NCBI GenBank assembly: GCA_027317945.1
Contig: DAHVQB010000008.1
Coordinates: 1 to 37,508, forward strand
Length of the DNA stretch: 37,508 nucleotides
DNA from: Microcaldota archaeon
Lineage (GTDB): Archaea > Micrarchaeota > Micrarchaeia > Micrarchaeales > Micrarchaeaceae
Reading direction: 5' to 3'
The notes below the pieces were generated by a model. That model was not told where the DNA came from. It ran no database searches and saw nothing but the letters and a program-made list of their open reading frames with translations. Below are positions 7,509 through 14,795 of the stretch, in pieces; the stretch's first letter is position 1; every line of letters starts with the position of its first letter. The translations under genes and the position numbers were made by a program.

Positions 7509-8081
7509 TCATACGTTCGGTTCCTTTTGCCCGAACGTCAGGTAAGCAGTATGCCATACCCCTTTTGTAGAAGGCCTTACGCCTTCCTGCCGCACCAGCA
7601 TGTCCCTGACTATCACTTCCATGGTCAGGATGTTGATGAATTTTAGCTTTTCCATCATGGAAACGAATGCCTTGACCTGCTCCATATGCGGCAGATATCC
7701 AACAACTATGCCTCCGGGCTTCAGCGCCTTGTATGCCGGCTTTAGGGCTTTGTCGGAATCAGGCATGTCAAGGGTTATCAGATCGACGTCCGTTTCCGTT
7801 ATGCCTTCGGTAACGTCTGCATTCTTTATTTTTAGGTTATCGAGATTTTCTATCTCCTTGTTCCTCTCAGCGATCTTTATGAAATCCTCCCTGATCTCAT
7901 AGCTTGTCACTTCCTTGCATATCTTCGCAAGCGAGACGGCTAACCATCCGCTCCCGGTGCCGGCGTCCACGCACACGCTGCCCTTACCCACCCCTGAATA
8001 CGCCAGTATGATCCCTATGTCTTTCGGTAGTATCACCTGCGGCCCCCTTTTGAGCTTCTTGTAAGAATAAGGCACTAACAT
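7509..8081 (-). CDS. trmI: TrmI-like tRNA (adenine-N1)-methyltransferase, short form
   Basis: A 190-residue class I SAM methyltransferase. Motif I is VDAGTGSGWLAVSLA (about 38-52), the acidic strand end is TSYEIRED, and LDMPDSDKALK (about 104-114) matches the LDLPDP motif of TrmI/Trm61 enzymes that make m1A57/58 in tRNA. Archaeal TrmI is usually about 250 residues with an N-terminal beta domain. Here the protein begins almost at the catalytic domain (RGPQVILPKD), so that domain is missing. The start ATG overlaps the topoisomerase stop by 7 bp, so the two are probably translationally coupled. Confidence 0.78.
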   Translation of the reverse strand: MLVPYSYKKLKRGPQVILPKDIGIILAYSGVGKGSVCVDAGTGSGWLAVSLAKICKEVTSYEIREDFIKIAERNKEIENLDNLKIKNADVTEGITETDVDLITLDMPDSDKALKPAYKALKPGGIVVGYLPHMEQVKAFVSMMEKLKFINILTMEVIVRDMLVRQEGVRPSTKGVWHTAYLTFGQKEPNV

Positions 8082-10327
8082 CGTACCACTTCGCTGGACT
8101 TGCCGCTTGCTTTCCTGCTTTTTTTGGTTTTTGGCTTCGCTGCTTTTATTGATTTGCGTTTGGCTTTCTTTGGCTTGGGCTTTTGGGCCTCGGCCGGTTT
8201 TGGTGCCTCCTCTGCCTGGACCGGCTTCTCAGGCGCAGCTACTGGTTTTTCCACCTTGACTTCCTCTTTTGCATTAGCCTTCGCCGCATTGGACCTTGTG
8301 CCCCAGTTCTTCTTTGTCACGCAGCCCGGATCCAAGTCCATCTCGAATACACCCTTGCCCCTGCGTATAACCTTGATTATCGGGGTGTGGCAGTGCTCGC
8401 AGACCTTGCCGGTGGCCACTATCTTTGCGTACTGGGGCAGCGAGTACGTCTGCGTGCATTTTGGATAGTTGGCGCATGCAACGAACTGCTTGCCGGCCCT
8501 GGAATGTTTTATTATGAGGTCGCCGCCATCTGTGGAGCAGCTGCCCAAAACGTTTTCGCTCTTCTTCATCCCTACGGTCATCGATTGGGCGATCTTATCC
8601 TTGTTCTTATCGAACTGTGTGATTGCATCGACCAGCATCCGCTTCCCCTCGTCTATGACTTCCTGCTCCGCCTTCTCGCCCTTGACTATCTTCTCCATAT
8701 CTTCTTCAAGCTGCCTCGTGGTGGACTCGTCTATTATCATTGTGGCATTGTCCTTCAGGGCCTGATACACGCTCATGCCGAAGCTCGTGACCGTTATACT
8801 GGATCCGTCTATATAGCCGCGCTTGAAGAGAGTGTCGACTATGGCGGCGCGGGTCGCCTTGGTGCCTAGGTTAAGCCTCTCCAGCTCCGCTATCAGGCTC
8901 GCCTTCATGTACCTTCTAGGCGGCTGGGTCTGCATCTCGGGCATCGACAGGTCCGTGAACGAAGCGCTGTCGCCCTTCTTAAGCTGCGGCAGCTCGTTCT
9001 GCTTCATAGTGGAATAAGTGTAAAAGTCCAGCCATCCCTGCTTAAGCACCTTCGCTCCGCTGGCGGAGTAGCGTTCCTCCCCGAAGGCAGCTACTATCTT
9101 GGTATTCTGCACTGTCGCCCACTCGGCGAAGCATGCCAGGAACCTGCGGGCTATGAGATCGTATATCTTGTCCTCTTCTGCCGTGAGCCCCTTCGGCGTC
9201 ACACCTGTCGGGAATATTGCAGGGTGCGCATCGTCTATCTTCCTGCCTTCATTCGGCTTGAACCGCCTTGCAGTCATGAGCGCTTTTGCAAGTGCGGCGT
9301 ACTTGTCATTCTTTGAAAGCTGCTCTATTATCCTGGGCAGACCTAGAGTATATGGCAGCTTCTGCGATGTCGTCCTAGGATATGATATGTAAGATCTTTC
9401 GTATAACGATTGCGCTACTGCCAGCGTCCTTGAAGGGTCTATGCGGAATACTCTGCTTGCTTCCAACTGCAGCGACGTAAGATCGAATGGCGGATAAGGA
9501 GGTACGTTCCTCTCTGCGCCATCCGCACTCTCTATCACGCCCGCATCTGACTTCGCATTGGTGGCATCCAAAGCCGCCTGGGCCGTATACTTTTCGAATA
9601 CGTCGCCCCTCACGTTCACGAACTGCGTGCCGCTTATCATGGCTATTATGCGCCAGAACGGCTTGGGGACGAAAATAGCTATTTCACGCTCCTTTCTCGC
9701 AAGGAGGGCAAGCGTAGGGCCCTGCACCCTGCCTATGCTCAGAGGGACCTTGAAGCCAGCAGACGACACCGCATGCATCAGCGCGCGGCTCAGGTTTATG
9801 CCCCAGATCCAATCCAGTATGTGCCTGGCCTCGCCCGCGCAGAAGTTGTTCATGTCCAGCGGCATAAGGCTTGCGTAGGCATCGAGCAGGTCTGGCTTAG
9901 TCGTCGTAGAGAACTTCATCCTCTTGGCGTTCACTTCCAGCGAGCCGTTATTCAGGAACTTTATTATGTTCGTGCCTATCACAGTGCCTTCAGTGTCGTA
10001 GTCGCACGCGTTTATGAATAGGTCGCACTTCGGGGCGAGAGCCCGAAGGACATCCAGGTAGTTCTTGGTGTAGCCGGCGAACTTGCTCACCTCATGCGAT
10101 GGTGCCCAGCTTACGTCCAGTATCGGATAGTCTCTTGATGTCCCATTCTGCCTCACTGTGAACAGATGGCCCACCGCAGCCGCTATGAATATCGTGCCGT
10201 CTTTCGTGTCTATCCTGTAATAGCTGACCCTGTGTACGTCGGCGATCTTCTTTTGGGTCCCATCGCCCAATGCCAATGCTAGCCTGAGTGCGACGCTGGG
10301 TTTTTCTGCTATTATGAGCGTGTTCAT
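8075..10327 (-). CDS. topA: DNA topoisomerase I (type IA)
   Basis: A 750-residue type IA topoisomerase that relaxes negatively supercoiled DNA by single-strand passage. The Toprim domain is at the N-terminus with Glu8 in IIAEKPS and the acidic pair in NACDYDTEG (about 107-114). The catalytic tyrosine is Tyr316 in SYISYPRTT, followed by the rest of the toroid. A C-terminal zinc-ribbon region (about 597-675) has Cys clusters (VACANYPKC, KVCEHCHTP). The last 70 residues are a Lys/Ala/Pro-rich tail, probably a nonspecific DNA-binding extension. The ATG at 10327 begins exactly at the conserved MNTLIIAEKPS. It is cotranscribed with the downstream trmI-like gene. Confidence 0.96.
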   Translation of the reverse strand: MNTLIIAEKPSVALRLALALGDGTQKKIADVHRVSYYRIDTKDGTIFIAAAVGHLFTVRQNGTSRDYPILDVSWAPSHEVSKFAGYTKNYLDVLRALAPKCDLFINACDYDTEGTVIGTNIIKFLNNGSLEVNAKRMKFSTTTKPDLLDAYASLMPLDMNNFCAGEARHILDWIWGINLSRALMHAVSSAGFKVPLSIGRVQGPTLALLARKEREIAIFVPKPFWRIIAMISGTQFVNVRGDVFEKYTAQAALDATNAKSDAGVIESADGAERNVPPYPPFDLTSLQLEASRVFRIDPSRTLAVAQSLYERSYISYPRTTSQKLPYTLGLPRIIEQLSKNDKYAALAKALMTARRFKPNEGRKIDDAHPAIFPTGVTPKGLTAEEDKIYDLIARRFLACFAEWATVQNTKIVAAFGEERYSASGAKVLKQGWLDFYTYSTMKQNELPQLKKGDSASFTDLSMPEMQTQPPRRYMKASLIAELERLNLGTKATRAAIVDTLFKRGYIDGSSITVTSFGMSVYQALKDNATMIIDESTTRQLEEDMEKIVKGEKAEQEVIDEGKRMLVDAITQFDKNKDKIAQSMTVGMKKSENVLGSCSTDGGDLIIKHSRAGKQFVACANYPKCTQTYSLPQYAKIVATGKVCEHCHTPIIKVIRRGKGVFEMDLDPGCVTKKNWGTRSNAAKANAKEEVKVEKPVAAPEKPVQAEEAPKPAEAQKPKPKKAKRKSIKAAKPKTKKSRKASGKSSEVVRC

Positions 10328-10344
10328 AAAAACAATGCATTTTT

Positions 10345-10611
10345 TTAGCTGGATTTTGCCTTTGACGCGCGCTTCCTGCGCGCGCTTGAAACTGTGCTGG
10401 AGGCAGGGTTGCTTTTTACCGAAGCCGCGGCCTCCCCATTGGCGACCTCCTTTGACAGCATATGGGCGTTTATCAGCCCTATTATTATGGTTATAGCGAC
10501 TAACGTGTAGAACACCATACCCGCTCCGTAATATATAAAAATGACTATTGCGAATATTGCAAATAGCACTGTTGCCAGAGACATCCCTAGCTGGATTGAA
10601 CGGTCATCCAT
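10345..10611 (-). CDS. small membrane protein (88 aa)
   Basis: Not assigned to a family. From the ATG at 10611 it has two adjacent hydrophobic helices (LATVLFAIFAIVIFIYYGAG and MVFYTLVAITIIIGLI, about 10-50) and a basic Ser/Ala/Lys-rich cytoplasmic tail. A longer frame exists upstream but overlaps the divergent transporter, and a GTATATAT box at 10635-10642 lies 28 bp before this ATG, arguing for a leaderless start here. It lies 17 bp upstream of topA on the same strand. Confidence 0.65.
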   Translation of the reverse strand: MDDRSIQLGMSLATVLFAIFAIVIFIYYGAGMVFYTLVAITIIIGLINAHMLSKEVANGEAAASVKSNPASSTVSSARRKRASKAKSS

Positions 10612-10630
10612 TTTGCTATCACGTGGTTCT

Positions 10631-10987
10631 TTGAGTATATATGTTGTTATATTTATAACACTTGTTGCGGCACTCGTCGCATCTGCGTCGCAACTACTAT
10701 ACAAGAAAGGGCTGAAAAAAGAGATCGGAGGTATGCATGACCTCCTTGCGCTTGCTAGGAACAAGACCGTAGTTGCAGGCGGGGTAGGATATATATCGAG
10801 CCTTGCGATATACCTTTACGCCATATCCCAGGCGCCCCTTTCAATAGTATACCCGACATTCGCCAGCTCGTTCATATTCGTCACGTTGATCTCGGTGGCC
10901 GTGCTAAAGGAAAAGGTCGGTGCAATGCGCATCGCTGGCGTTGCGCTCATATTCATAGGCATTGGGATAATAGCTATAACGGCGTGA
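10631..10987 (+). CDS. SMR/EamA-type small transporter, subunit 1
   Basis: About 118 residues with four predicted helices: a first helix ending ASASQLLYKKG, and a hallmark SMR/EamA pattern ISQAPLSIVYPTFASSFIFV followed by SVAVLKEKVGAMRIAGVALIFIGI. This is the four-helix half of the drug/metabolite transporter superfamily (EmrE, ArnE/F-like flippase subunits). The open frame could begin at an ATG at 10541, but that would overlap the divergent gene. TTG at 10631 (or 10613) places the start directly before the first helix. The next gene is a paralogous partner 3 bp downstream. Substrate unknown. Confidence 0.75.
   Translation: MSIYVVIFITLVAALVASASQLLYKKGLKKEIGGMHDLLALARNKTVVAGGVGYISSLAIYLYAISQAPLSIVYPTFASSFIFVTLISVAVLKEKVGAMRIAGVALIFIGIGIIAITA
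10635..10642 (-). promoter_or_regulatory. TATA box for the small membrane protein
   Basis: GTATATAT on the plus strand (ATATATAC on the minus strand), 28 bp before the ATG at 10611. It lies inside the start of the divergent transporter gene. Confidence 0.4.
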
Positions 10988-10990
10988 GAG

Positions 10991-11338
10991 ATGAACGACG
11001 CGAAAAGGAGGAATCTTGCCTTCATATCAATAGCCACGCTGCTCGGCGCCTTCGGGCAGCTCTTCTTCAAGCTATCTTTCATCCAGGGCAACACTGCAGT
11101 ATTCGGCTACTTCGGCCTGTACCTGTCGCTAGGGTTGGCGGCATACATCATATCAAGCGCGTTCTATTTTTACGTCCTTAGCAGGGTCCACCTGAGCTGG
11201 GCATACAGCATAGGCGGCATAGGATACGTGCTCGCCGTCATATTGGCCGCAGTGATAGTGCAAGAGAGCATACCTCCGCTCAGATGGATAGGCGTGATCG
11301 CGATAACTGCCGGGGTATTTTTGGTAGGATTAAGCTGA
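10991..11338 (+). CDS. SMR/EamA-type small transporter, subunit 2
   Basis: A 115-residue four-helix membrane protein, similar in plan to the preceding gene. A first helix carries LLGAFGQLFFKLSF, the middle has SRVHLSWAYSIGGIGYVLAVILAAVIVQESI and the last helix RWIGVIAITAGVFLVGLS. Glu in the QESIPPLRWIG segment matches the SMR 'E.' turn. Start ATG is 3 bp after the stop of subunit 1, so they are almost certainly cotranslated and may form a heterodimer, as in ArnE/ArnF or paired SMR systems. The stop lies 1 bp from the convergent threonine synthase stop. Confidence 0.82.
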   Translation: MNDAKRRNLAFISIATLLGAFGQLFFKLSFIQGNTAVFGYFGLYLSLGLAAYIISSAFYFYVLSRVHLSWAYSIGGIGYVLAVILAAVIVQESIPPLRWIGVIAITAGVFLVGLS

Positions 11339-11339
11339 A

Positions 11340-12404
11340 TCAGACGTTCGCTCCGCTTATTATTGCAACTGCCTTATTGCTGCGCCCCATGCCAAGCTTC
11401 TTTAGCGCCGCGATGCTGGCCGCTCCTCCGAGTTCAGCCACTATCCCGTATTCTTTGTATATCGCAGCTTTCGCAACTTCCATCTCCATGTCCGTTACCG
11501 CTATTGCAGACCCTTTCGTCTCCCTTATCGCTTCCAAAGTCTGCATGCCGAACTTGGGAAGGCCGACTGCGATCGCGTCCGCTTTCGTATGCGGATGCTT
11601 ATACTTTATGGTATCGCTGCCACTGTCGTAAGCCTCAACAACCGAATCGCTGCCCTTTGCCTGGACCGCTATAAGCCCGGGAATTTTCCTTGTTATTCCC
11701 GCAGAGCGCATCTCCTTCAGGGCCTTGAACATGCCGCTTATCAGGGTCGCGTTGCCCACCGGGACTATTATGGTAGTCACGCCATGTAACTGGCCAAGGA
11801 TCTCATACGCCATTGTCTTCTGCCCTTCCTCCCTGTAGCAGTAATCGCCAGCAAGGAAAGCCTTGTGCCTTTCGGAGTATTTCTTGGCCGCATCCTCTGC
11901 CTTGGTGAAATCCCCTTTTATTATCTGCACCGATGCGCTGCCCACGGCCTTTATCATGCGCACCTTGTGCATGTTTGCATGCTCGCCCATGAGTATCTTG
12001 GCGCGGATCCCTGCTATCTTGCAATAATATGCAAGGGAGTACGCCATGTTGCCCGTAGAGGCACAGACTATCTCATCGTAGCCGTATTCGAGGGCTTTAG
12101 CAATCTCTATCACGGAACCCCTGTCCTTGAACGACCTGGTAGGATTTTCCATCTCCAACTTCATGAAAAGCCGCCTGTCGGATTCGCCTTGGACAAGGCG
12201 TGTGCCCCCCACTATGTAGTGCTTGTAGTTTCCATCAGGCAGTACGCCGCTGAAATCCCAGAATGACTTGCCTGTTATGTCGAACTTTTTCGGGCGCGCG
12301 GCGTAGACCACTTCAAGTATGCCGTGGCATTTTGCACACATCTGGCTGTCGAAGTCGCTATCGTACTCCGCCCCGCATATCGTGCACTTAAGATGGTATC
12401 TCAT
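11340..12404 (-). CDS. thrC: threonine synthase
   Basis: A 354-residue PLP enzyme that converts O-phosphohomoserine to threonine. A zinc ribbon heads the protein (Cys7, Cys10, Cys23, Cys26), as in the archaeal/plant-like class. The PLP lysine is Lys93 in TRSFKDRGS. The phosphate-binding and Gly-rich loops follow (ASTGNMAYSLA, VPVGNATLISG) and the C-terminus has EYGIVAELGGAASIAAL. Length is close to the family norm. No other threonine-pathway gene is visible, so it stands alone. Alternative: a threonine dehydratase-like fold-type II enzyme, but the zinc ribbon favours ThrC. Confidence 0.93.
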   Translation of the reverse strand: MRYHLKCTICGAEYDSDFDSQMCAKCHGILEVVYAARPKKFDITGKSFWDFSGVLPDGNYKHYIVGGTRLVQGESDRRLFMKLEMENPTRSFKDRGSVIEIAKALEYGYDEIVCASTGNMAYSLAYYCKIAGIRAKILMGEHANMHKVRMIKAVGSASVQIIKGDFTKAEDAAKKYSERHKAFLAGDYCYREEGQKTMAYEILGQLHGVTTIIVPVGNATLISGMFKALKEMRSAGITRKIPGLIAVQAKGSDSVVEAYDSGSDTIKYKHPHTKADAIAVGLPKFGMQTLEAIRETKGSAIAVTDMEMEVAKAAIYKEYGIVAELGGAASIAALKKLGMGRSNKAVAIISGANV

Positions 12405-12488
12405 TCAAGCGGCCCCTTACGTATTTAGATGCGCTAGACATCTTATTAGATTTTGCGAATACTCAATAATAATAAGAGTATGATCTAG

Positions 12489-13577
12489 ATGACGGAGATT
12501 ATAAGGATAAATCCAATCAACCCCGAGATAAGGAGGGTGATGGAGGCGGCCAAGGTCATAAAGGATGGCGGCACCGTAGCATTCCCCACCGAGACCGTTT
12601 ACGGCTTGGGTGCCAACTGCTTTGACAAGGACGCATGCGGCAGGATATTCGAGATAAAAGGCAGGCCGGCGGACAACCCGTTGATATTGCATATACCTGG
12701 GCAGGGATGGCTGGGCAGGGTTGCCAGGGATGTCGACCAGCGAACGCTGGAGTTCGCTTCCAAGGCGTGGCCGGGGCCGATAACTTTGGTGCTGAAAAAG
12801 AACACCGATGTCCCGGACATAGCAACTGCAGGACTTGACACTGCGGCGGTAAGATGCCCTGCGCACAGGATAGCGCTTGAGCTAATTGAGTACAGCGGAG
12901 TGCCCATAGCGGCACCCAGCGCCAACATATCGACCAAGCCCAGCACAACTAGGTTCGAGCACGTGGTGGATGACCTTGACGGCAAGGTTGATGTGATAAT
13001 AGACGGAGGCGACGCGACTTTTGGCGTCGAATCCACCATAATAAACATGACCACAAATCCGCCTGTGCTGCTAAGGCCGGGCGCCTTCACGGTGGAGGAG
13101 CTGGAGAAGTACATAGGCAGGATATCCGTGCCGGATACGGTAAACAGAACGGCCGCGCCGGATGAGGTCGCCATAGCGCCAGGAATGAAATACAGGCATT
13201 ATGCGCCTGACAAAAAGCTCGTACTTGCGAGCGACGGCACCATACTGCGCGGGGCCGCAATGCTTTCTGGCGATATGGAAGAGCCCCTCGCGATACTCTG
13301 CAGCAGCGAAACCGCCAACACACTTAAGACCACGATGAAGCTGCGCAATATATCAATGATAATATTGGGAAGCGAGGACAATCTCTATGAGGTGGCGAAA
13401 AACCTTTTCGACGGCTTCAGGGCGCTCGACGAGACGCAGGCGAAGCTAGGGTTGATACAGAAGTTTGACGAACGAGGGATAGGATTGGCAATAATGAACA
13501 GGATATCAAAGGCCACAGGGAATATTACGATAGAAAAGTTCGGCGACCTTCAAAGCATGCTAAAGCAGGAGGCATGA
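12489..13577 (+). CDS. sua5: L-threonylcarbamoyladenylate synthase (Sua5/YrdC type)
   Basis: A 362-residue enzyme for the first step of tRNA t6A37 synthesis: threonine, bicarbonate and ATP to threonylcarbamoyl-AMP. The YrdC domain (about 10-200) shows GGTVAFPTETVYGLGA, KGRPADNPL, SKAWPGPITLVL and VPIAAPSANIS. It is followed by PGMKYRHYAPDK (about 231) and a C-terminal Sua5 domain, the two-domain form typical of archaea. The product would pass to the KEOPS complex to modify ANN-decoding tRNAs such as the tRNA-Ile here. Divergent from thrC, which could supply its threonine; that link is only suggestive. Confidence 0.95.
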   Translation: MTEIIRINPINPEIRRVMEAAKVIKDGGTVAFPTETVYGLGANCFDKDACGRIFEIKGRPADNPLILHIPGQGWLGRVARDVDQRTLEFASKAWPGPITLVLKKNTDVPDIATAGLDTAAVRCPAHRIALELIEYSGVPIAAPSANISTKPSTTRFEHVVDDLDGKVDVIIDGGDATFGVESTIINMTTNPPVLLRPGAFTVEELEKYIGRISVPDTVNRTAAPDEVAIAPGMKYRHYAPDKKLVLASDGTILRGAAMLSGDMEEPLAILCSSETANTLKTTMKLRNISMIILGSEDNLYEVAKNLFDGFRALDETQAKLGLIQKFDERGIGLAIMNRISKATGNITIEKFGDLQSMLKQEA

Positions 13578-13649
13578 CTGAAAGCTAGGTGCACCGGCAA
13601 ACATGCTGAACATTGACAGACTTGGCATTGACAGATTTATGATAGTCGA

Positions 13650-14219
13650 TTAGCCTGCTATCTCGAGCTTCCTTACTTCTACCTTGTTTATCTCCGTAAT
13701 GTGCTCTAGCTTGCTCTGCAGCTCGGCCTGAAGCTTGCCTTCTATAACAGCGCTCATGACCTCGTTTGCGGTATGTTCCTTCAGGAAGTTGACCGCAAGT
13801 TCGTTCATCTCCTTCCTTATGCCGACCAGCTTTACATGGGTGGTGCGGCCCTTTGTTATTGCGATTAGCTTAAGAACAACCGGAATGCTGTCCTTGGTGT
13901 TCATCGGGAGCACGGAATCTGATACGCTCTTGTACCTCCTTACAAGCGACCTCATGTAGCTGTACAACTGCTCTATTGAGACGACCTTGGTATGAGCTGC
14001 GTCTCCCTTAACATCAACAACCTTGAGCACCACGTTCGTATAAGCGTGAGCCGGATTCTTCGTAAGGATGTCCATGCTAACGACGACTTTCCTACCGGAT
14101 GCTGCCTTGTCATCATTCGCGGGCATCTCGCCTATGACTGCATCGTTGAATATCGACGGAGCGTATACCGAGAACCACTTCTTCATCTTCCACTTATCCA
14201 CTGATCTTTGTGAAGCCAT
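13650..14219 (-). CDS. rps3ae: ribosomal protein eS1 (S3Ae)
   Basis: A 189-residue archaeal/eukaryotic small-subunit protein, close to the usual archaeal length of about 200. Visible family features are DKWKMKKWFSVYAPSIFND at the N-terminus, VVSMDILTKNPAHAYTNVVLKV, and the basic MRSLVRRYKS segment. Its ribosome-binding site GGTGTGATTC overlaps the uS15 stop codon, so translation of the pair is coupled. Confidence 0.96.
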   Translation of the reverse strand: MASQRSVDKWKMKKWFSVYAPSIFNDAVIGEMPANDDKAASGRKVVVSMDILTKNPAHAYTNVVLKVVDVKGDAAHTKVVSIEQLYSYMRSLVRRYKSVSDSVLPMNTKDSIPVVLKLIAITKGRTTHVKLVGIRKEMNELAVNFLKEHTANEVMSAVIEGKLQAELQSKLEHITEINKVEVRKLEIAG

Positions 14220-14223
14220 TGAA

Positions 14224-14694
14224 TCACACCTTGCCCTTTATCAGGAGTGCTGCCTGCTGCGGATCGTACTTCCACGTTGATGGGAGCGTCCCGGACCTTA
14301 TGTAGTACTTTGAGAGGCGCCATATCTTTGACTCCGTCCTGCGCAGGTTCCTCTTATTGTGAACGTCCTGCCCATTCTTGGCAAGATGCTCGTTTATCTT
14401 TACTGCCTTCTTCATAAGATCCATGAGATCGGAAGGTATCTCGCTTCCCTGTCCATTCTCCTTCAATATGACTGAGAGCCTCTTCCCCATGACCTGCTTT
14501 ATGTATGGCACGCTGTGCTCCTTCTTCAGCCTTTCCCCTATCATCGCAGGGGTCAGACCTTGCTTTGAGTATGATATTATGGCATCGACTATCTGCTCCT
14601 TTGCCATGCCTTGGTTCTCCGGCACTGCGCTGGGTTCCAGCATAGGCTTCCTGGACTTTGACTTTCCACGCTTCTTTGAATGCATTCTAGCCAT
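14224..14694 (-). CDS. rps15: ribosomal protein uS15
   Basis: A 156-residue archaeal uS15, with the N-terminal extension normal for archaea and eukaryotes (MARMHSKKRGKSKSRKP). It also shows the GLTPAMIGERLKKEHSVPYIK segment and the helical RNA-binding core ending RRTESKIWRLSKYYIRSG. Translation starts at the ATG at 14694, nine bases after AGGTG; the longer frame begins at a GTG inside that ribosome site and is rejected. It is followed by eS1 in an operon. Confidence 0.96.
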   Translation of the reverse strand: MARMHSKKRGKSKSRKPMLEPSAVPENQGMAKEQIVDAIISYSKQGLTPAMIGERLKKEHSVPYIKQVMGKRLSVILKENGQGSEIPSDLMDLMKKAVKINEHLAKNGQDVHNKRNLRRTESKIWRLSKYYIRSGTLPSTWKYDPQQAALLIKGKV

Positions 14695-14795
14695 GTATTT
14701 TAGCACCTATAAAAACGTCGTAGCGGCGCGATTTTGCTTTTATGCCGGCTGAATTGCCAGCAGCGCCACACGGCAAAATATATTTGCACAGTAAG

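Noticed and set aside
8183-8869. 228-aa frame opposite topA
   Set aside because: Antisense shadow of the zinc-ribbon and C-terminal region of topoisomerase I; no recognisable features.
10541-10630. N-terminal extension of the first SMR subunit to the ATG at 10541
   Set aside because: The extra 30 residues are hydrophilic, overlap the divergent membrane-protein gene, and lie before the first expected helix.
12599-13174. 191-aa frame opposite sua5
   Set aside because: Mirror-frame shadow of the conserved YrdC domain; Ser-rich antisense composition.
14706-14795. a small RNA or tRNA gene between uS15 and valS
   Set aside because: There is a short GCTG...CAGC-type inverted region but no cloverleaf, C/D or H/ACA boxes; it looks like an ordinary spacer with a TATA-like ATATATTT.
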